Of a stretch of 64,000 nucleotides of DNA, positions 46,401 to 57,992 are shown piece after piece. This DNA is from Alnus glutinosa (taxonomy: Eukaryota; Streptophyta; Magnoliopsida; Fagales; Betulaceae). Position 1 is the first letter of the stretch. Each line of letters begins with the position of its first letter. The translations under genes and the position numbers were made by a program. The DNA is taken from NCBI RefSeq assembly GCF_958979055.1, contig NC_084888.1, positions 32,702,804-32,766,803 on the forward strand. The letters are read 5' to 3'. The notes below the pieces were generated by a model. That model had not been told where the DNA came from. It did no database searches and was given only the letters and a program-made list of their open reading frames with translations.

Positions 46401-49400
46401 ATTACTGTCTTAATTACAGGTTAAAGTGTTAAGCTAACTTTATAATTTTATATATGTTTAGTTGCTTTTTTATTAGTGAACTCTCCTTGTTGCTCTATGA
46501 TATATTATGCCATATTCCTTCGCAATGCTATACCATTATGCATTATCTTTAAATAAAGAATATGTAATGTAATTTAAAGTTGACTGTTTTCTTTTTCTTT
46601 CTGGAATTGGTGCACTTGGCTTTGCCTAGCGCTCTAGGTGATCGAAACAGCTGGAATAACAGCTCAAATAATTTTTTGGGCTACATAATGTGGTTTGAGG
46701 TTGACAATGTATGTTCGACCATTACGGCTTTTGCCTCCTTCTCCCCCCCAAAGTGCCTGTGTATTTGTGTGCTTGAAAGTATGCATGGGTTGCATGAGGA
46801 CCAGTATTAAAGTTACCTTAACAAGTCTTTGTTTCAATTAATTGGATTTCACTTGTTGCGTGAAGTCTATAGCGACAATGAATATTTCTTTACGCATAAA
46901 AAAAAAGTGTTAAAGCTATAGTGTCAATTTCTTTACTAAATAAGTTGTGAAGTTCTGTAGTGAGGTTTACTGGACAGGTATTGAGTGGTTGGGGCACTTT
47001 GCTGGGTCGTGGTCCTGTTTTCCGTATTTGGAAGCAGGTTCTTTTATGTGTTTTGTGGGGCTTGTGGTGTGAGAGAAATTCTAGGCTTTTTGAGGATGTG
47101 GAGGTTTCGGTTGGGGCTCTTTGTAGAAAGGTGCTTAGTATGTTATATCTTTGGGCGGCGGCGCATAGCCCTGATAGTTTGTTGTTCACTGACTTTTTAC
47201 TTTCTTGTTCTTTCATTTCCTCTGTTTAGGGGCACTTTTGTATACTTCCTGTGTACTAGAGTTGCGCGCCTCTGCGCTTTCTAATGAATTCTTACTTATC
47301 AAAAAAAAAAGGTTTACTGGACAGGAAGTGTAACAGGATATGATGTCTGTAATAGTGTTCAGAAGCATCTGACATTTGTATGGTACTATTCCATATTTTA
47401 AGAATGTCTTGCTTTCAAATTTTATTATGCATTTATTTTGTATCTATATATCACTGAGGGTATTTCATGTCAAATTTTTCTAATGACATCCATTTTGCTT
47501 CAATCCATATTTGCTCTCTGTCACTGTCTCTCAGGTCTGGCAGTAGCTGCAGATAAAAATTTTAAGACATTTGAAGCTGCATACCCTTATGTTGTTCAGA
47601 AACTTCTCACTGATAATTCAGCAGCTACAAGGAAGATTTTACACTCGGTATGAAATGTCCTAATAAATGACTGAATTTTTTGCTGCATGCTATGGGGGTT
47701 GTTGGAAGTTCAGAAACCATGATGTGAAATATAAAGTATGGGCCTAAGTTTAGAGGACATTGGCTGTGCATGAAGAGGGTGTTAAAACTTGTCTCATGGT
47801 CCTTACCCCAGATATATGTTTCAAAAACTTGTATGTTTTATAATTACAGGCATCTGGGAATGCCTTTTTATGGATGTTGAAACAATATTGTTGCACGATT
47901 AATGATTTAGATGTATTTATTTATTTACCCTGATATATTTCAACCCAATCAGGGACCATTTTTGGGTACAATAGTAAAAGTCTTGAATTATCAAGCACAA
48001 GTATGTGGATTTTAATTTCAAGAGTGGCCACTTCAAGCAAAATTGCTGGAGGTTGGGACCTTCTCCCGATATTCTTTTTTGATAAGTAAGTAAAATTTTA
48101 TTAAAAACGCAAAATGCGATCAAGTACACAGGGAGTATACAAGAACGGCTGCTAAGAAGTACACAGGGACCTTCTCCCGATATTCTATCCCAAGACCCTG
48201 CTTTGACATAATGGCCTTTAGTAATTTTCACTGAATTCCTGATTTCTGCATGGCACATGCTATCTGATGTTCCTTATGCTAGTTGCATTACTATATACTG
48301 TTAGGTTTTAGTGTTAGCAAATTCAATGTCAAAACATGTTAGGTTGTAGATTTTGGTTTAGGGTTTGAGTCGGTATAAAATGCGGTTCAAGAGAAGGCTG
48401 GAATTGAAAATTTCGATCGCTAACCCAATTGCAATCAGATTAATCAAGCCAGTGTGATTAGTCCAATACAAAAACCCAAGAGTTTCGATCGCAGTTTGTT
48501 CGATCGAAGTGGTGCACCAGTTCATATTCAAATTCCCAAGAGGTTCGATTGCAAGTTTGTTCATTCGAAGATGTGGATCATGTTTCATACTTAAACCCGA
48601 GAGCCTCGATTGCAATTCCGATTGTAGTTTGTTCAATTGAATGGATGTGATCGTTTGAAACCCTACAGTTCGATCGAACTTGACCTTCGTTCGATCGAAA
48701 TGGCCACAGACTGTTTTATTTTTTAGCCGACTTGACTTTTAAACCTCAACTTTCTCCTTACCTATATAAGACTTTTTTGAGCCACAACTTTCATAAGGTG
48801 TGGAGGCACTTATTCTTTGTTCATAGAGAGTTACCAAATCTTCCTAAGCTTAAACTTAAATACAAACCTTTTCTTGAACCTCATTAAACCACATAAAAAC
48901 TTTCAGCCACCGGAGTTCTGAGTTACAATGGTGATTCTATAGAAAGAGGCCAGAGTTTTGAAATTGTTGTGGTAGAAGACAAATGGGTCGTTTGTTGGGT
49001 ACAAGTCAATGTCTATTCTACAAAGGTGTTGTAATTATAGACTGATTGTAAGTTATTTCTTCTGTAGTGGAAAATTTCCTGGGGTTGGCTGCAGAGTGTT
49101 TTTTTTTTTAGAGTTCTTCAAAAGTTTCTATTTTGTTACCAAAATCCATGTGTTGAATTTGTTTTATGCTTTACTTGATTTTGGTAATTATGGTTGTGGT
49201 TTTAAAATTTTTAAATTGTTGTGATTGTTTGCAAACGCCTATTCACCCCCCTCTAGGTGTTGTTTGGGGTCATATTGTGAATTTCAATTGGTATTAGAGT
49301 TATCAAATCCTTGTGCTAATTTTATTTTATGCTTCGTTGGATTTTGGTGATTTTATCTGTGGTGTTTGGATTGAAAATTGATAAACTTGATAATTTGTGT

Positions 49401-49689
49401 TGTATGATAAGATTGAGATGTTTTAATTAAGGATTGGGGTCAATCCGCATTTTTCATATACGATACTGCAACTTTTTTTCTCTGCTGGGATCTTTTAATG
49501 TATGTAGTAAGATTCCTGGATCATTTTGTTGTTTAATTTTATTCTTCCTATTCAGGTGATTTTAAATAAAAAGAAGGAGTTCCGGTGGCAGAGGCTTGCT
49601 CTTTTCTTAAGAGTAGGTGCAACTAGGTATGTTTGATAGATCTTGTTGAGTCAAAGCTAAAGACAGAACCAACTTTTACGTTTGAGTAC

Positions 49690-49729
<40 letters not shown>

Positions 49730-51046
49730 GAGGCATAGACAGCCCTATTCTTCATAAATGGACTCTTGGCTAGTCTCTGTTGATTTGTCTTGTAGCTTAT
49801 GAATGTAGCAACTTTTTCACATCTATTGTTCGGTTCTTATTTTGGGTGCAGGAAACGCTTGCCCAAGGTGACTTCATCCACCAGTGAAGCTTCCCTTGAT
49901 TATGTACCAAATAGGGCTACTGGTGTTTTTGATGTTGCAAACTTGATCTTGAGGCTTCTACCATCCAAAGATGGTGTTGTGCTGAGAAGGCTCTTAATGA
50001 CTGCAGTGAGTGCCTATAGCTAGCCCCTTCTCCCCCTTAAATGCAGATTTATAAAACACATTGTTATTAACATATTCCTTTATGGGGTACTATAAGATCT
50101 CTTATGAGATATGAATTGTCATTTTCCCCCATCTGCTATACGTGATGGCATTTTAGTCATGGGGTATAAGATCTCTTATGAGAGATGAATTGTCATATTC
50201 CCCCATCTGCTATATATGATGGCATTTTAGTTACCTTTAAGATCGAGGTCAGTTAGTTGTCTATGGATTCATGATGGCATTTTGAGTGTCTTGTGTAATT
50301 TTTATTTTCATGAAAAGAATGAATTATGAGTTTTTTCTTCTTACATGTGTAAGTACTTGGGCTGGCTTTTGAGGGAAATGAACGCCCTTTGGCTTGGGAG
50401 TATTTCCTTCAGTAGAACAAATATTTGCCATGGTTAGAGAGTGGATAAGTTTGGACTAGAAAATCTCTTGTAGGGGTACCAATCTCTTTGATGACAGTGG
50501 AGAAGGCAGATTGAGGTCAAAGTGCCTGAAGTAGATACTTTTGCATATTAGCCAAATCCAGTGGTCTTGCATTTTAAAATTCTCATATTGCATTTTAATG
50601 AACAGGATGGAGCTTCACTAATCCAAGCAATGGTTTCCAAGGAGGCAAAATTCTTCCGCCAGCAACTCTGCACGGTCATTGCTGATATATTGTACCAATG
50701 GATGTGTGAAGCGCTCGGACAAGACAATACAATAACCCAGTCTAGTTCTCGGGTGAGATTTGTGAGCGGACCTGACAACAGAGAGCTAGGTTCATCTTCC
50801 AGATTATCCACACCCATATGTGATTATAATTCCATCTTGAGGGATCGGCGGCTCAAAATGATCTTTTTGAAAGCTCTAAACTCTACGAGGAGACGTCCAA
50901 TATTGTTTGTGAGGCTCTGCTGGGCTTCCTTTGTAATGTTTGTCACAGCTTCTGCTTTGGCTTGTCATCGGATTCTAGTCTCTCTGTCCGAGACCTACAT
51001 CGGCCGAGTACCAGTTGCTCCCAAGCAATTTGCTTTCAGTGCATGA
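40481..51046 (+). CDS. ABC1-family (UbiB/AarF-like) atypical kinase, plastid-type, 831 aa
   Basis: ABC1 kinases are atypical protein-kinase-like ATPases linked to prenylquinone metabolism. Sixteen exons, all in phase: 40481-40796, 40929-41104, 41611-41776, 41976-42028, 42604-42747, 42869-42973, 43054-43179, 44181-44381, 44900-45006, 45121-45283, 45422-45487, 46216-46309, 47535-47647, 49556-49626, 49852-50005, 50606-51046. The N-terminus is Ser/Thr/Ala-rich, like a transit peptide. Family signatures in order: the KxGQ motif (KVGQSLATRPD), the Ala-rich loop (AAASFGQVYRG), the nucleotide-site Lys (VAVKVQRP), ELDYTLEAANA, the catalytic ADPHSGNL and metal-binding LDFG. A hydrophobic segment (LCWASFVMFVTASALACHRI) near the C-terminus looks membrane-spanning. 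All key residues are present. Which ABC1K member it is cannot be said from motifs alone. Confidence 0.9.
46979..47310 (+). mobile_element. 5'-truncated LINE insertion in ABC1K intron 12
   Basis: 332 bp encoding the last part of a LINE ORF2 (FRIWKQVLLCVLWGLWCERN, LSMLYLWAAA), then a 3' UTR with GTTGCGCGCCTCTGCGC and TTACTTATC plus an A tail. Exact 15-bp repeats GGTTTACTGGACAGG flank it at 46964-46978 and 47311-47325. Same orientation as the host gene and same LINE family as the intact element at 6195. Confidence 0.93.
48076..48165 (-). mobile_element. 90-bp LINE insertion in ABC1K intron 13
   Basis: Minus-strand LINE 3' end (poly-T, then GATAAGTAAGTAAAATTTT and the AAGTACACAGGGAGTATAC block that mirrors other LINE 3' UTRs). 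Flanked by an exact 21-bp duplication beginning GGGACCTTCTCCCGATATTC at 48055-48075 and 48166-48186. Confidence 0.88.
48299..49300 (+). mobile_element. Probable truncated Copia-type element: 5' LTR and primer-binding site
   Basis: Begins TGTTAGG and ends TTCA at 49286, so it has TG...CA borders. TGGTATTAGAG at 49289-49299 resembles the initiator-Met tRNA primer-binding site TGGTATCAGAGC, two bases after the LTR end. A TATATAAG box is at 48763-48770. Repeats of GTTCGATCGAA occur at 48480-48700. No gag/pol and no 3' LTR follow before exon 14, so it is a fragment. It lies in ABC1K intron 13 in sense orientation. Confidence 0.5.
49691..49727. repeat. (CT)n microsatellite
   Basis: About 18 CT units in ABC1K intron 14. 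Confidence 0.95.
50083..50232. repeat. Two-unit tandem duplication in ABC1K intron 15
   Basis: About 75-bp unit present twice (TATAAGATCTCTTATGAGA at 50091 and at 50165), differing at a few positions. Each unit contains the palindrome AGATCTCTTATGAGAT-type sequence and CCCCCATCTGCTATA. Confidence 0.85.
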
Positions 51047-52697
51047 TATTTCATTGAACCCTTTGGGGAATGCCTCTTTTGAAGAAGACTGAAAGCAGAT
51101 ATCATCACCAGGAGTACATATTTGAGCCGTCCAGTAATTTCAGAGTGCCTCTTTTGAAGAAGATTGAATGCAGACAGTATCGCCCGGTGCACATCTTTGA
51201 CCCATCTAGGAATTTTACGATATAATGATGATTAGAGCCACTTTTGGGAAAGAAGGCTGACAAGTATATATGGTGCGAGTCACACTGATATCTTCCTTAC
51301 AACTTGTTCTCAGATCCAATGCGAGGACCGATACTTTGCGTGTATTGGCAATGGGAAGGAATACACATGGTGAGATTTGTAGATGGTTGCAAGCAATAGC
51401 TTTAACATGGTCAGAAGATATCCAGGTTGGATGCAGAAAGACGCCAAGAGCCCATGAATGTGTAAAAAGATATCAAATTGATGTTTTGAGAAGAAAGTTG
51501 TATACAAATCGATGTCATGCGTCAAAAGATATCAAGTCATTGGTGTAATGACAATTATTGACAGATCTTGTATGGGAAACTTGTTATGCTAGCATTTATT
51601 TTATGAAGTGATAAAAACTGATATCGAACATTTTATACTGATGACACTCATTGATAACTCCATTTATGGGTTGAGCTTATCGATTGGGAATTAGGATTAA
51701 ATTGAACCTCGGAAAATGTTTGGATTGAGATCCCGAATTGTTAGCAATTTGGGCATCTTGCGAGGTGGTATAAATGGGATTCACTTGCCTGAGTAGGTGG
51801 TTGGGTACCGGTGATTGGAGGGAATGTACATATATGGTGAGATTTGTAGATGGTTGTAAGCAATAGCTTTAACATGCTTAAAAGTTTACAGCGCTTAAGC
51901 CAAATCTTAAACATTTTAATAGTTGATGAAGTAAGCGATATAGAACTGCTACGTCAGTTCGTAACTGTGGTAGTATCATGTAAGTTATAATCTATTAGCC
52001 TACATTTTAGCAGTTAACATGGTAGATGCCATATTAGTTTGTAAACGTTATAACTACCATGTAGACCGTCATGTAATAGCTTATATTTTAGGAGTAATGC
52101 TATTTTACTATGTTGATATGATACTGTCAATTTACCCTTAGATTAGCTATTTGTTTTTTAAAAAATAATAATCTAATTATAGACCGGTAATGTCATATCA
52201 CATAATGAGATAATGGTAAACTATTGATGACACGTATATATAACATGATTCATATTTTAATTATTAGAGTAATAAATATCACATTATTAAGGTAACTCTC
52301 ATCCATATTCCAATTTAACTTCCATTTCAATCCAAGATAAAGAAATGAAACCATTTAATTTTATGTCAAATGGTCTCATCAACGTGAAATGGAACTCATA
52401 AATTGCGAAGTAAACGATGCGATTTAATTAGAGCTCAAGCATTAACAACTGGGTGGTGGGCCATTTCTTATTCCAATGCTCTATAATTCTTTTGATTACC
52501 GAACTCTTAAATCTCCTCCGGTCCCTCGCCCAACCCATAAAAACCAAAAACCAACGTACGAAGTTCTCAACTGTTCCGTAGCTTATCCGATCTACAACCC
52601 TTCCGGCACAGATCTCCGAGTCAAAAACACGCAGATCAACGGCGTTTGAGCTCCCAAACCCTCAAATCGAACGGCTGCCATTTCAATCTCTACCGCC
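51047..52697. other. ABC1K 3' flank and TMEM115 promoter region
   Basis: Contains a two-unit tandem duplication of about 80 bp (GTGCCTCTTTTGAAGAAGA-type units at about 51070 and 51150), probably in the ABC1K 3' UTR, and a 42-bp direct repeat (GGTGAGATTTGTAGATGGTT at 51369 and 51836). 51900-52330 is AT-rich with inverted-repeat words but no readable element ends. The TMEM115-like 5' UTR and promoter occupy roughly the last 200 bp; no clear TATA box. Confidence 0.5.
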
Positions 52698-53456
52698 ATG
52701 AGCACTCCAGTAAGCGCAATCAGATCTTGCCTCTCAGATCTCTGCTTTCGAAGAATTTCCCTATTTTTGAGAATTCTTAGAAGCGTATGTTTAAGAATTG
52801 AAAGCTAATTAACGTGAAAATGTGTGCTTGGACTAGGGCACGAGCTTCTATTCTGGGTTCACTCGGCTATGCAAGGGCCTCGCGGTGGTACTCGTCGGCG
52901 GGCACATTGTGGTCCAACTTTTCCCTTCCGCTATTGCTTATGTTGCTCTTATTCCCGCCAGGTAATGCTTTTGATCCGCAACTCGAAGTTCTGAAGCTTT
53001 ATGAGATTTTTCCATTTTCTAGTTTGCTTACGCTTGGGTTAAAGTGACAATGATATGTGAAAGTTGGACATGGAGGCAATATGGGTGCCAGGGAAATGTT
53101 GGAAATATCATAGAATAAAGGGATAAATTATGAAAAGAGTGCTTAAACCTGTAGAGTTGGCGATTGGGGTGTCATGGAATTCCTGTGTAGTTTCGGATTG
53201 GAAGGCGGTTTCTGCCTAAAAGCTCTAGAATATGACTATGATTTAGATTGATTTTCAGAGTCAACTTGGGCCGTTTCTTCTTGGTTGTGTGGATTGGTTG
53301 GCTAAATGTATCTCACTTGATTATAATTTGAGGCGTGCAAAAGAAAGTGATATTAGGGCTGGTTTAGATAAAATCAAAATCTTTCCTTTCTTTTCTTTTC
53401 TTCTTCTTCTTCTTCTTCTTTTTTTCTTTTCTTTTCTTTTCTTTTCTCTTTTCTCT

Positions 53457-53509
<53 letters not shown>

Positions 53510-56500
53510 GAAGAGGTGATACAAAGCTCGCGTGTATTATTATTCATAATATATATATATATATATATTGATTTCTAAATCTGAAGGCTATGGGATTCAA
53601 TTTACTTGGTGTGCCTGTTAATTGAAATCCATGGATTGGGGGGGGGGGGGGGGGGGGGGGGGGGTTGGTTTGGGGCTCTACCTGGCTGTTAAGGTTCTAC
53701 CAAGGAATGAATTTGATTTGGGGTTCAAATCATTATCCACGTTCTGTACATTCACAGATCCAGAATGCTACCTTAGAGATCTTTTGGTGGACTGCATTAA
53801 TCTATTGTTTTTTTTTTCTTTGGCTGACTTATGGAAAGGTGTGTTTATTATGAGGGATACAGCTTACGGGCTTCCTTTTCCATAGGTTCGGCATTCAAAG
53901 ATGTAGAAGCTAAGTTTGTAACTAAGCTCAATGCTGTGACCCTAACAATCTTTAATGGATCATATTGCTGTGCGTGCAATTTATTGATGCTTTTCAGTGT
54001 CTCTTTCTTACCCAAAAAAAAAATTGTTAGTGAGTTTCCCTGCCCCATTTAGAGACATGAGATGGTTGTTGCTTTGTTCAAAGAAAACAGAAATAGGCAG
54101 GGAATACAATTCAGGAAGAAAATCTAATACCTATGGAGAAACATAATCGAAGGATTTCTAACCATTATAAATTATTCAAGGCATTTATTGCTATTTGCAT
54201 AAAACCATATTTGATATTTCCCATTATGGATAGAAATGATTTTAGGCCCAGTGCTTTAGGGTGCAAGATTTACTTAAATGAATTCAGAATCTTTATTCCT
54301 GTATGAACTTATCTTTTGCAGGACAATTCCTTTCACTTGGAACCTCCTAACAGCTGGTTATATTGAACAAACAGTGTCTGGGGTATGCACTTCTATTGCT
54401 ATAAACAGTGTCTTAACAGTGTACTAATCATATTGCTGTGAATGTCTCCTATTATTTGATTGTTTTATTAAAAATTAAATAAGTCATATCTAATGGTCAC
54501 ACTTGTTTTGTAGGTGTTTGCCAGCACAATTGGTCTCCTTTTCATTGGGAAGCTGCTTGAGCCAATATGGGGTTCTCGGGAATTCTTGAAGTTCATCTTT
54601 GTAGTTAACTTTCTGACTTCTGTATGCGTTTTTATCACTGCTATTGCCTTATACTACATTACCACACAGGAAAATTACCTGTAAGTACTTAAAAATCTTT
54701 ATGGATTTACCTGTCTTTTTTCTCTTCCTACACTTATTAGCAGCTGTATTGTACCATTAGTATATTTAAAGTTTAATTGTAATAAAGCAAATTGCAACGG
54801 TCAATCCATCAGTTGTTGAGTACGCCTAAATTTCCAATATTGTTCATCTATTGGATCTTGTATAATACTTGTCTGTGTTTTACATCTTTTGATCATATGT
54901 CTCATCCTTAACAATTCTTGATTTTTTTGTTTTATTCTTTTTTTGTGCTAGTTATGTGCCTCTTTCTGGATTTCATGGGGTTCTTTCAGGGTTCTTGGTT
55001 GGCATCAAGCAGATCATACCCGACCAAGAGCTGCCTTTGTTGAAGATTAAAGCTAAGGTATGAACCTTTTTACAATAATGCTCCTCAAAAAAGATCACGC
55101 CTTAAGAAATCATTCAATAGAAATTTCTGTTCGTTGAGGAATTGTGTCTCACTCTCTCTTTTTGGTGCTTTCCAATTCTATGCAGTGGTTGCCATCTCTT
55201 ACAGTATTGCTGTCCATTGCTGTAAGCTTCTTCACACTTGAGTCGGTGAAATATCTTCCAACCATAATATTTGGCACGTATATGAGCTGGATTTACCTCA
55301 GATACTGGCAGAGGAAACAGGAAACAAAACTTAAGGGTGATCCAAGTGATGATTTTGCATTCTCTACATTCTTCCCTGAATTGTTAAGGTAATCTACTGT
55401 TTTGTTTTGGTTGTTGTCTTTTTTAGCTCATAATATAAAGGTTCTTAAAAAATGTGCTGCCATGACTCTCTCTCCCTCTCTCTTTCTCTCATGTTTCTTG
55501 CTGGTTGGAATGCAGACCAGTCATTGATCCCATTTCATCTATATTTCATCGGATGCTCTGTGGGAGAACTGAAGCTTCTAATGAAGACCAGGGTTACACG
55601 CTGGGAGGTGCCCCATTACCTGGTTCTGACCCTATTGAGGCATCTAGGAGGAGGTAACATTACTTTTTCTATGCTGCCATTAGAAATCTCGAGGTTGCAT
55701 TTTTAAGTAGGAAACAGGCTACGTAATTTGGCTTGCAAAATTGACATAAGTTGCAGTCTGTCTATTAGCTAATTTACACATTGCATCTGGATATTGTACA
55801 AAGGTTATCTCAAGTTGAACGTTCTAAATAGTCTTATGGTAGCTAGGGACACCCACAAAACCACAAAGAGGGAATGAAAATAAACAAAAACAAAAACAAA
55901 AGCAGAGAAGTACATAAGAAGCAAGCCCCTCCCCTACACATCAACCACCGCAAATCCAATGAAAAGGCTGAATTTATTGCCAAGTCAATGTTTTGGCACC
56001 TCTGCCCTTGTGTTTCAATTTATTTAAGAAAGTCTTATTAAAAAAAAAAAAAGAAAAAGAAAGAAAAGAAAAGAAAGGAATTCTCTCTCTCTTTTCTTTT
56101 TTTACATCTTTTTTAATGGTAAAACTCTCTAGTCTAAAAAATTAATGAGATAAATAATTTGAAGGTTTTAAAAAATAATATGGTTTCCATAATATTTGAA
56201 GGCAAAATGCATGTTCTGGGACGGGCTTTCCGCTAGATGAAAAAGATCCAAGGGATTAAATTAGAAGTCATTAACAAAATTGATAATAAAAAGGTGCCCT
56301 TATAGGAAAAACTGAACAAGAATGGTAATATGCTTTAGGAAAGCAACTACAATAAAAGTAATTGTTGAAGTCATTAACAAAATTGATAATAAAAAGGCGC
56401 CCTTAGGAAAAACTCAACAAGAATGATAATATGCCTTATGGAAAAGCAACTACAATAAAAGTAATTGTTAGGTAGAAAGAGAGGATCTACAGTCTTTGAC

Positions 56501-56621
56501 CAATCCTATCCTTTGCAGAGAAAGGGGAGCTCGAGCGCTTGAAGAAAGGTTGGCAACTGAGAGGCTGGCCACTGCAGGGAGTGCAGAAGAGGCAGGAAAA
56601 GATGCAACAGAGAATGTTTGA
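52698..56621 (+). CDS. TMEM115 / rhomboid-like Golgi membrane protein (304 aa)
   Basis: Homologue of TMEM115 (DUF1751), a multi-pass Golgi protein of the rhomboid-like superfamily implicated in retrograde transport. Eight in-phase exons: 52698-52709, 52837-52961, 54322-54382, 54514-54680, 54952-55057, 55186-55388, 55516-55653, 56519-56621 (TGA). Exon 1 codes only four residues (MSTP). Hydrophobic segments: GLAVVLVGGHIVVQLF; FASTIGLLFIGKLLEPIWGS; FIFVVNFLTSVCVFITAIAL; GFHGVLSGFLVGIKQ; LTVLLSIAVSFF; LPTIIFGTYMSWIYL. The family's EPxWGSREFLKF and FSTFFPELLRPxIDP motifs are present. The catalytic Ser-His dyad of active rhomboids is not apparent. The cytosolic tail is Glu/Ala-rich. The gene appears intact. 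Confidence 0.9.
53384..53506. repeat. (CTT)n / poly-T microsatellite
   Basis: TTC and TTTTC repeats followed by a long T run in TMEM115-like intron 2. Confidence 0.95.
53638..53664. repeat. Uninterrupted run of about 27 G
   Basis: Poly-G on the plus (sense) strand of TMEM115-like intron 2, so the pre-mRNA would contain it. Exact length may be affected by sequencing error. Confidence 0.85.
56264..56469. repeat. Two-unit tandem duplication in TMEM115-like intron 7
   Basis: A 103-bp unit beginning GAAGTCATTAACAAAATTG is present twice (56264 and 56367), differing by small indels. It lies just upstream of the last exon. Confidence 0.9.
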
Positions 56622-57230
56622 CTGCTTGGAAACGCTACTTCTGAATCCAGTTAACCAGCACAATTGTGTCTTTTCCATTACAATTTATAGAGGTTTTGCT
56701 GTATCTGCGTTGAAGCTTGGATTCTGGAGGAAGGTTCTATTGTACATTTTGCCTTGGATTTTAATCCTCAGTATACAAAATCTCCCTTCTTTTATGTTTC
56801 CTTGCATGATAATTCATTTGTGTTCTTGCTCAAGATTTGTAGAATAGAGATGCAAAAGAAGTGTTCCCCACCCCCCGGCATATGTTTTTCCTTACACATA
56901 TAAATAAAACTTCTTTTCAACTGTTTTGGACTGTTTGGTGCATCCCTACTTGTAAAAACTGACATTATTTCCAGATAGCAAGAAAGTTTTACTTCATGAA
57001 AAAAGTATCTTTTATAAGGTACCTGTCTTTCAGCATAGTCTGTCTTAAGCTTTCAGTTACTTGTAAGAGCATGGATGCTAGTTTAGTTTTCCCACTTGCA
57101 ATTGGAATATCTTTGCACTGGGGTGGATGATCTCCATTTTGCAATTTCATAATGATACTTTTTTCATTAGAAGCAAGGAGGCTGGGTCAATCATTAGCCC
57201 CGTTGCGGCTGGGTCAATCGTTATAGCAAT
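56622..57230. other. TMEM115-like 3' UTR and downstream flank
   Basis: The 3' UTR should begin here; ATAAATAAAAC at 56897-56908 is a plausible polyadenylation signal region about 280 bp after the stop. No further gene seen. Confidence 0.45.
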
Positions 57231-57959
57231 GGAAAATTAGAAAATTAGTTCATGAAATTTGAGGTTGTGATAAATAATTTCTTAAGGTTTCAAATGTGAT
57301 AAATGACTTTATGTTTTTGTCAGTTTAACAAATAATTTCTTCCGTACCGATTTTGACAGCAAAAGTGATAAATAACTCTTTTGGTATGCTTGTATAACAA
57401 ATATCTCTCTGCCCATTTTTGACAGCAAAAGTGATAAATAAAACAAATCATTGTCAAATTATATCACCATTTTTTTTTCGATTTTGAAGGGTGCGGTCGA
57501 GCTCATCGACTGATGAAGATCGTATAGTATAAGTATGGATTGACCGGTGAGGCTTGCTCATATACTGCTTCAAACATAGTCATCTTGATTGCTGTAGGAG
57601 TGAATGTGGTTAATAAAGACCGATTCAATGACTGATGAACATTCTCACATCAGTCAAGTTGAATAAGGGCATAGTGTACATCATTACTCTAAGATAATAC
57701 ATGTGCCGGAAATAACATATCGGTGTACTGTAATAAAATTCCCACCAAGTGGTGCAACCATACTGCACACTGCACGCTGCACCCTTTGATCGGAACAAAC
57801 TCTGGATCTTAAAAAATCAACATATACTAAAACACCTTCTTTGGAAGGTTGCTTGGGATATACTCCTTACAGAATCTTGGCTTGCGAGAATTTTCCATTT
57901 TGATGAGGAAGAGGTAAGCTACTGTCCTTTATGCAACTCTAAGCCTGAAACTTCCCAAC

Positions 57960-57992
<33 letters not shown>

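Noticed and set aside
47917..48258. 113-codon minus-strand frame in an ABC1K intron
   Set aside because: It spans the 90-bp LINE insertion and both of its target duplications; it is not conserved coding sequence.
53321..53524. Lys/Arg-rich minus-strand frame
   Set aside because: Translation of the TTC/TTTTC microsatellite and poly-T run.
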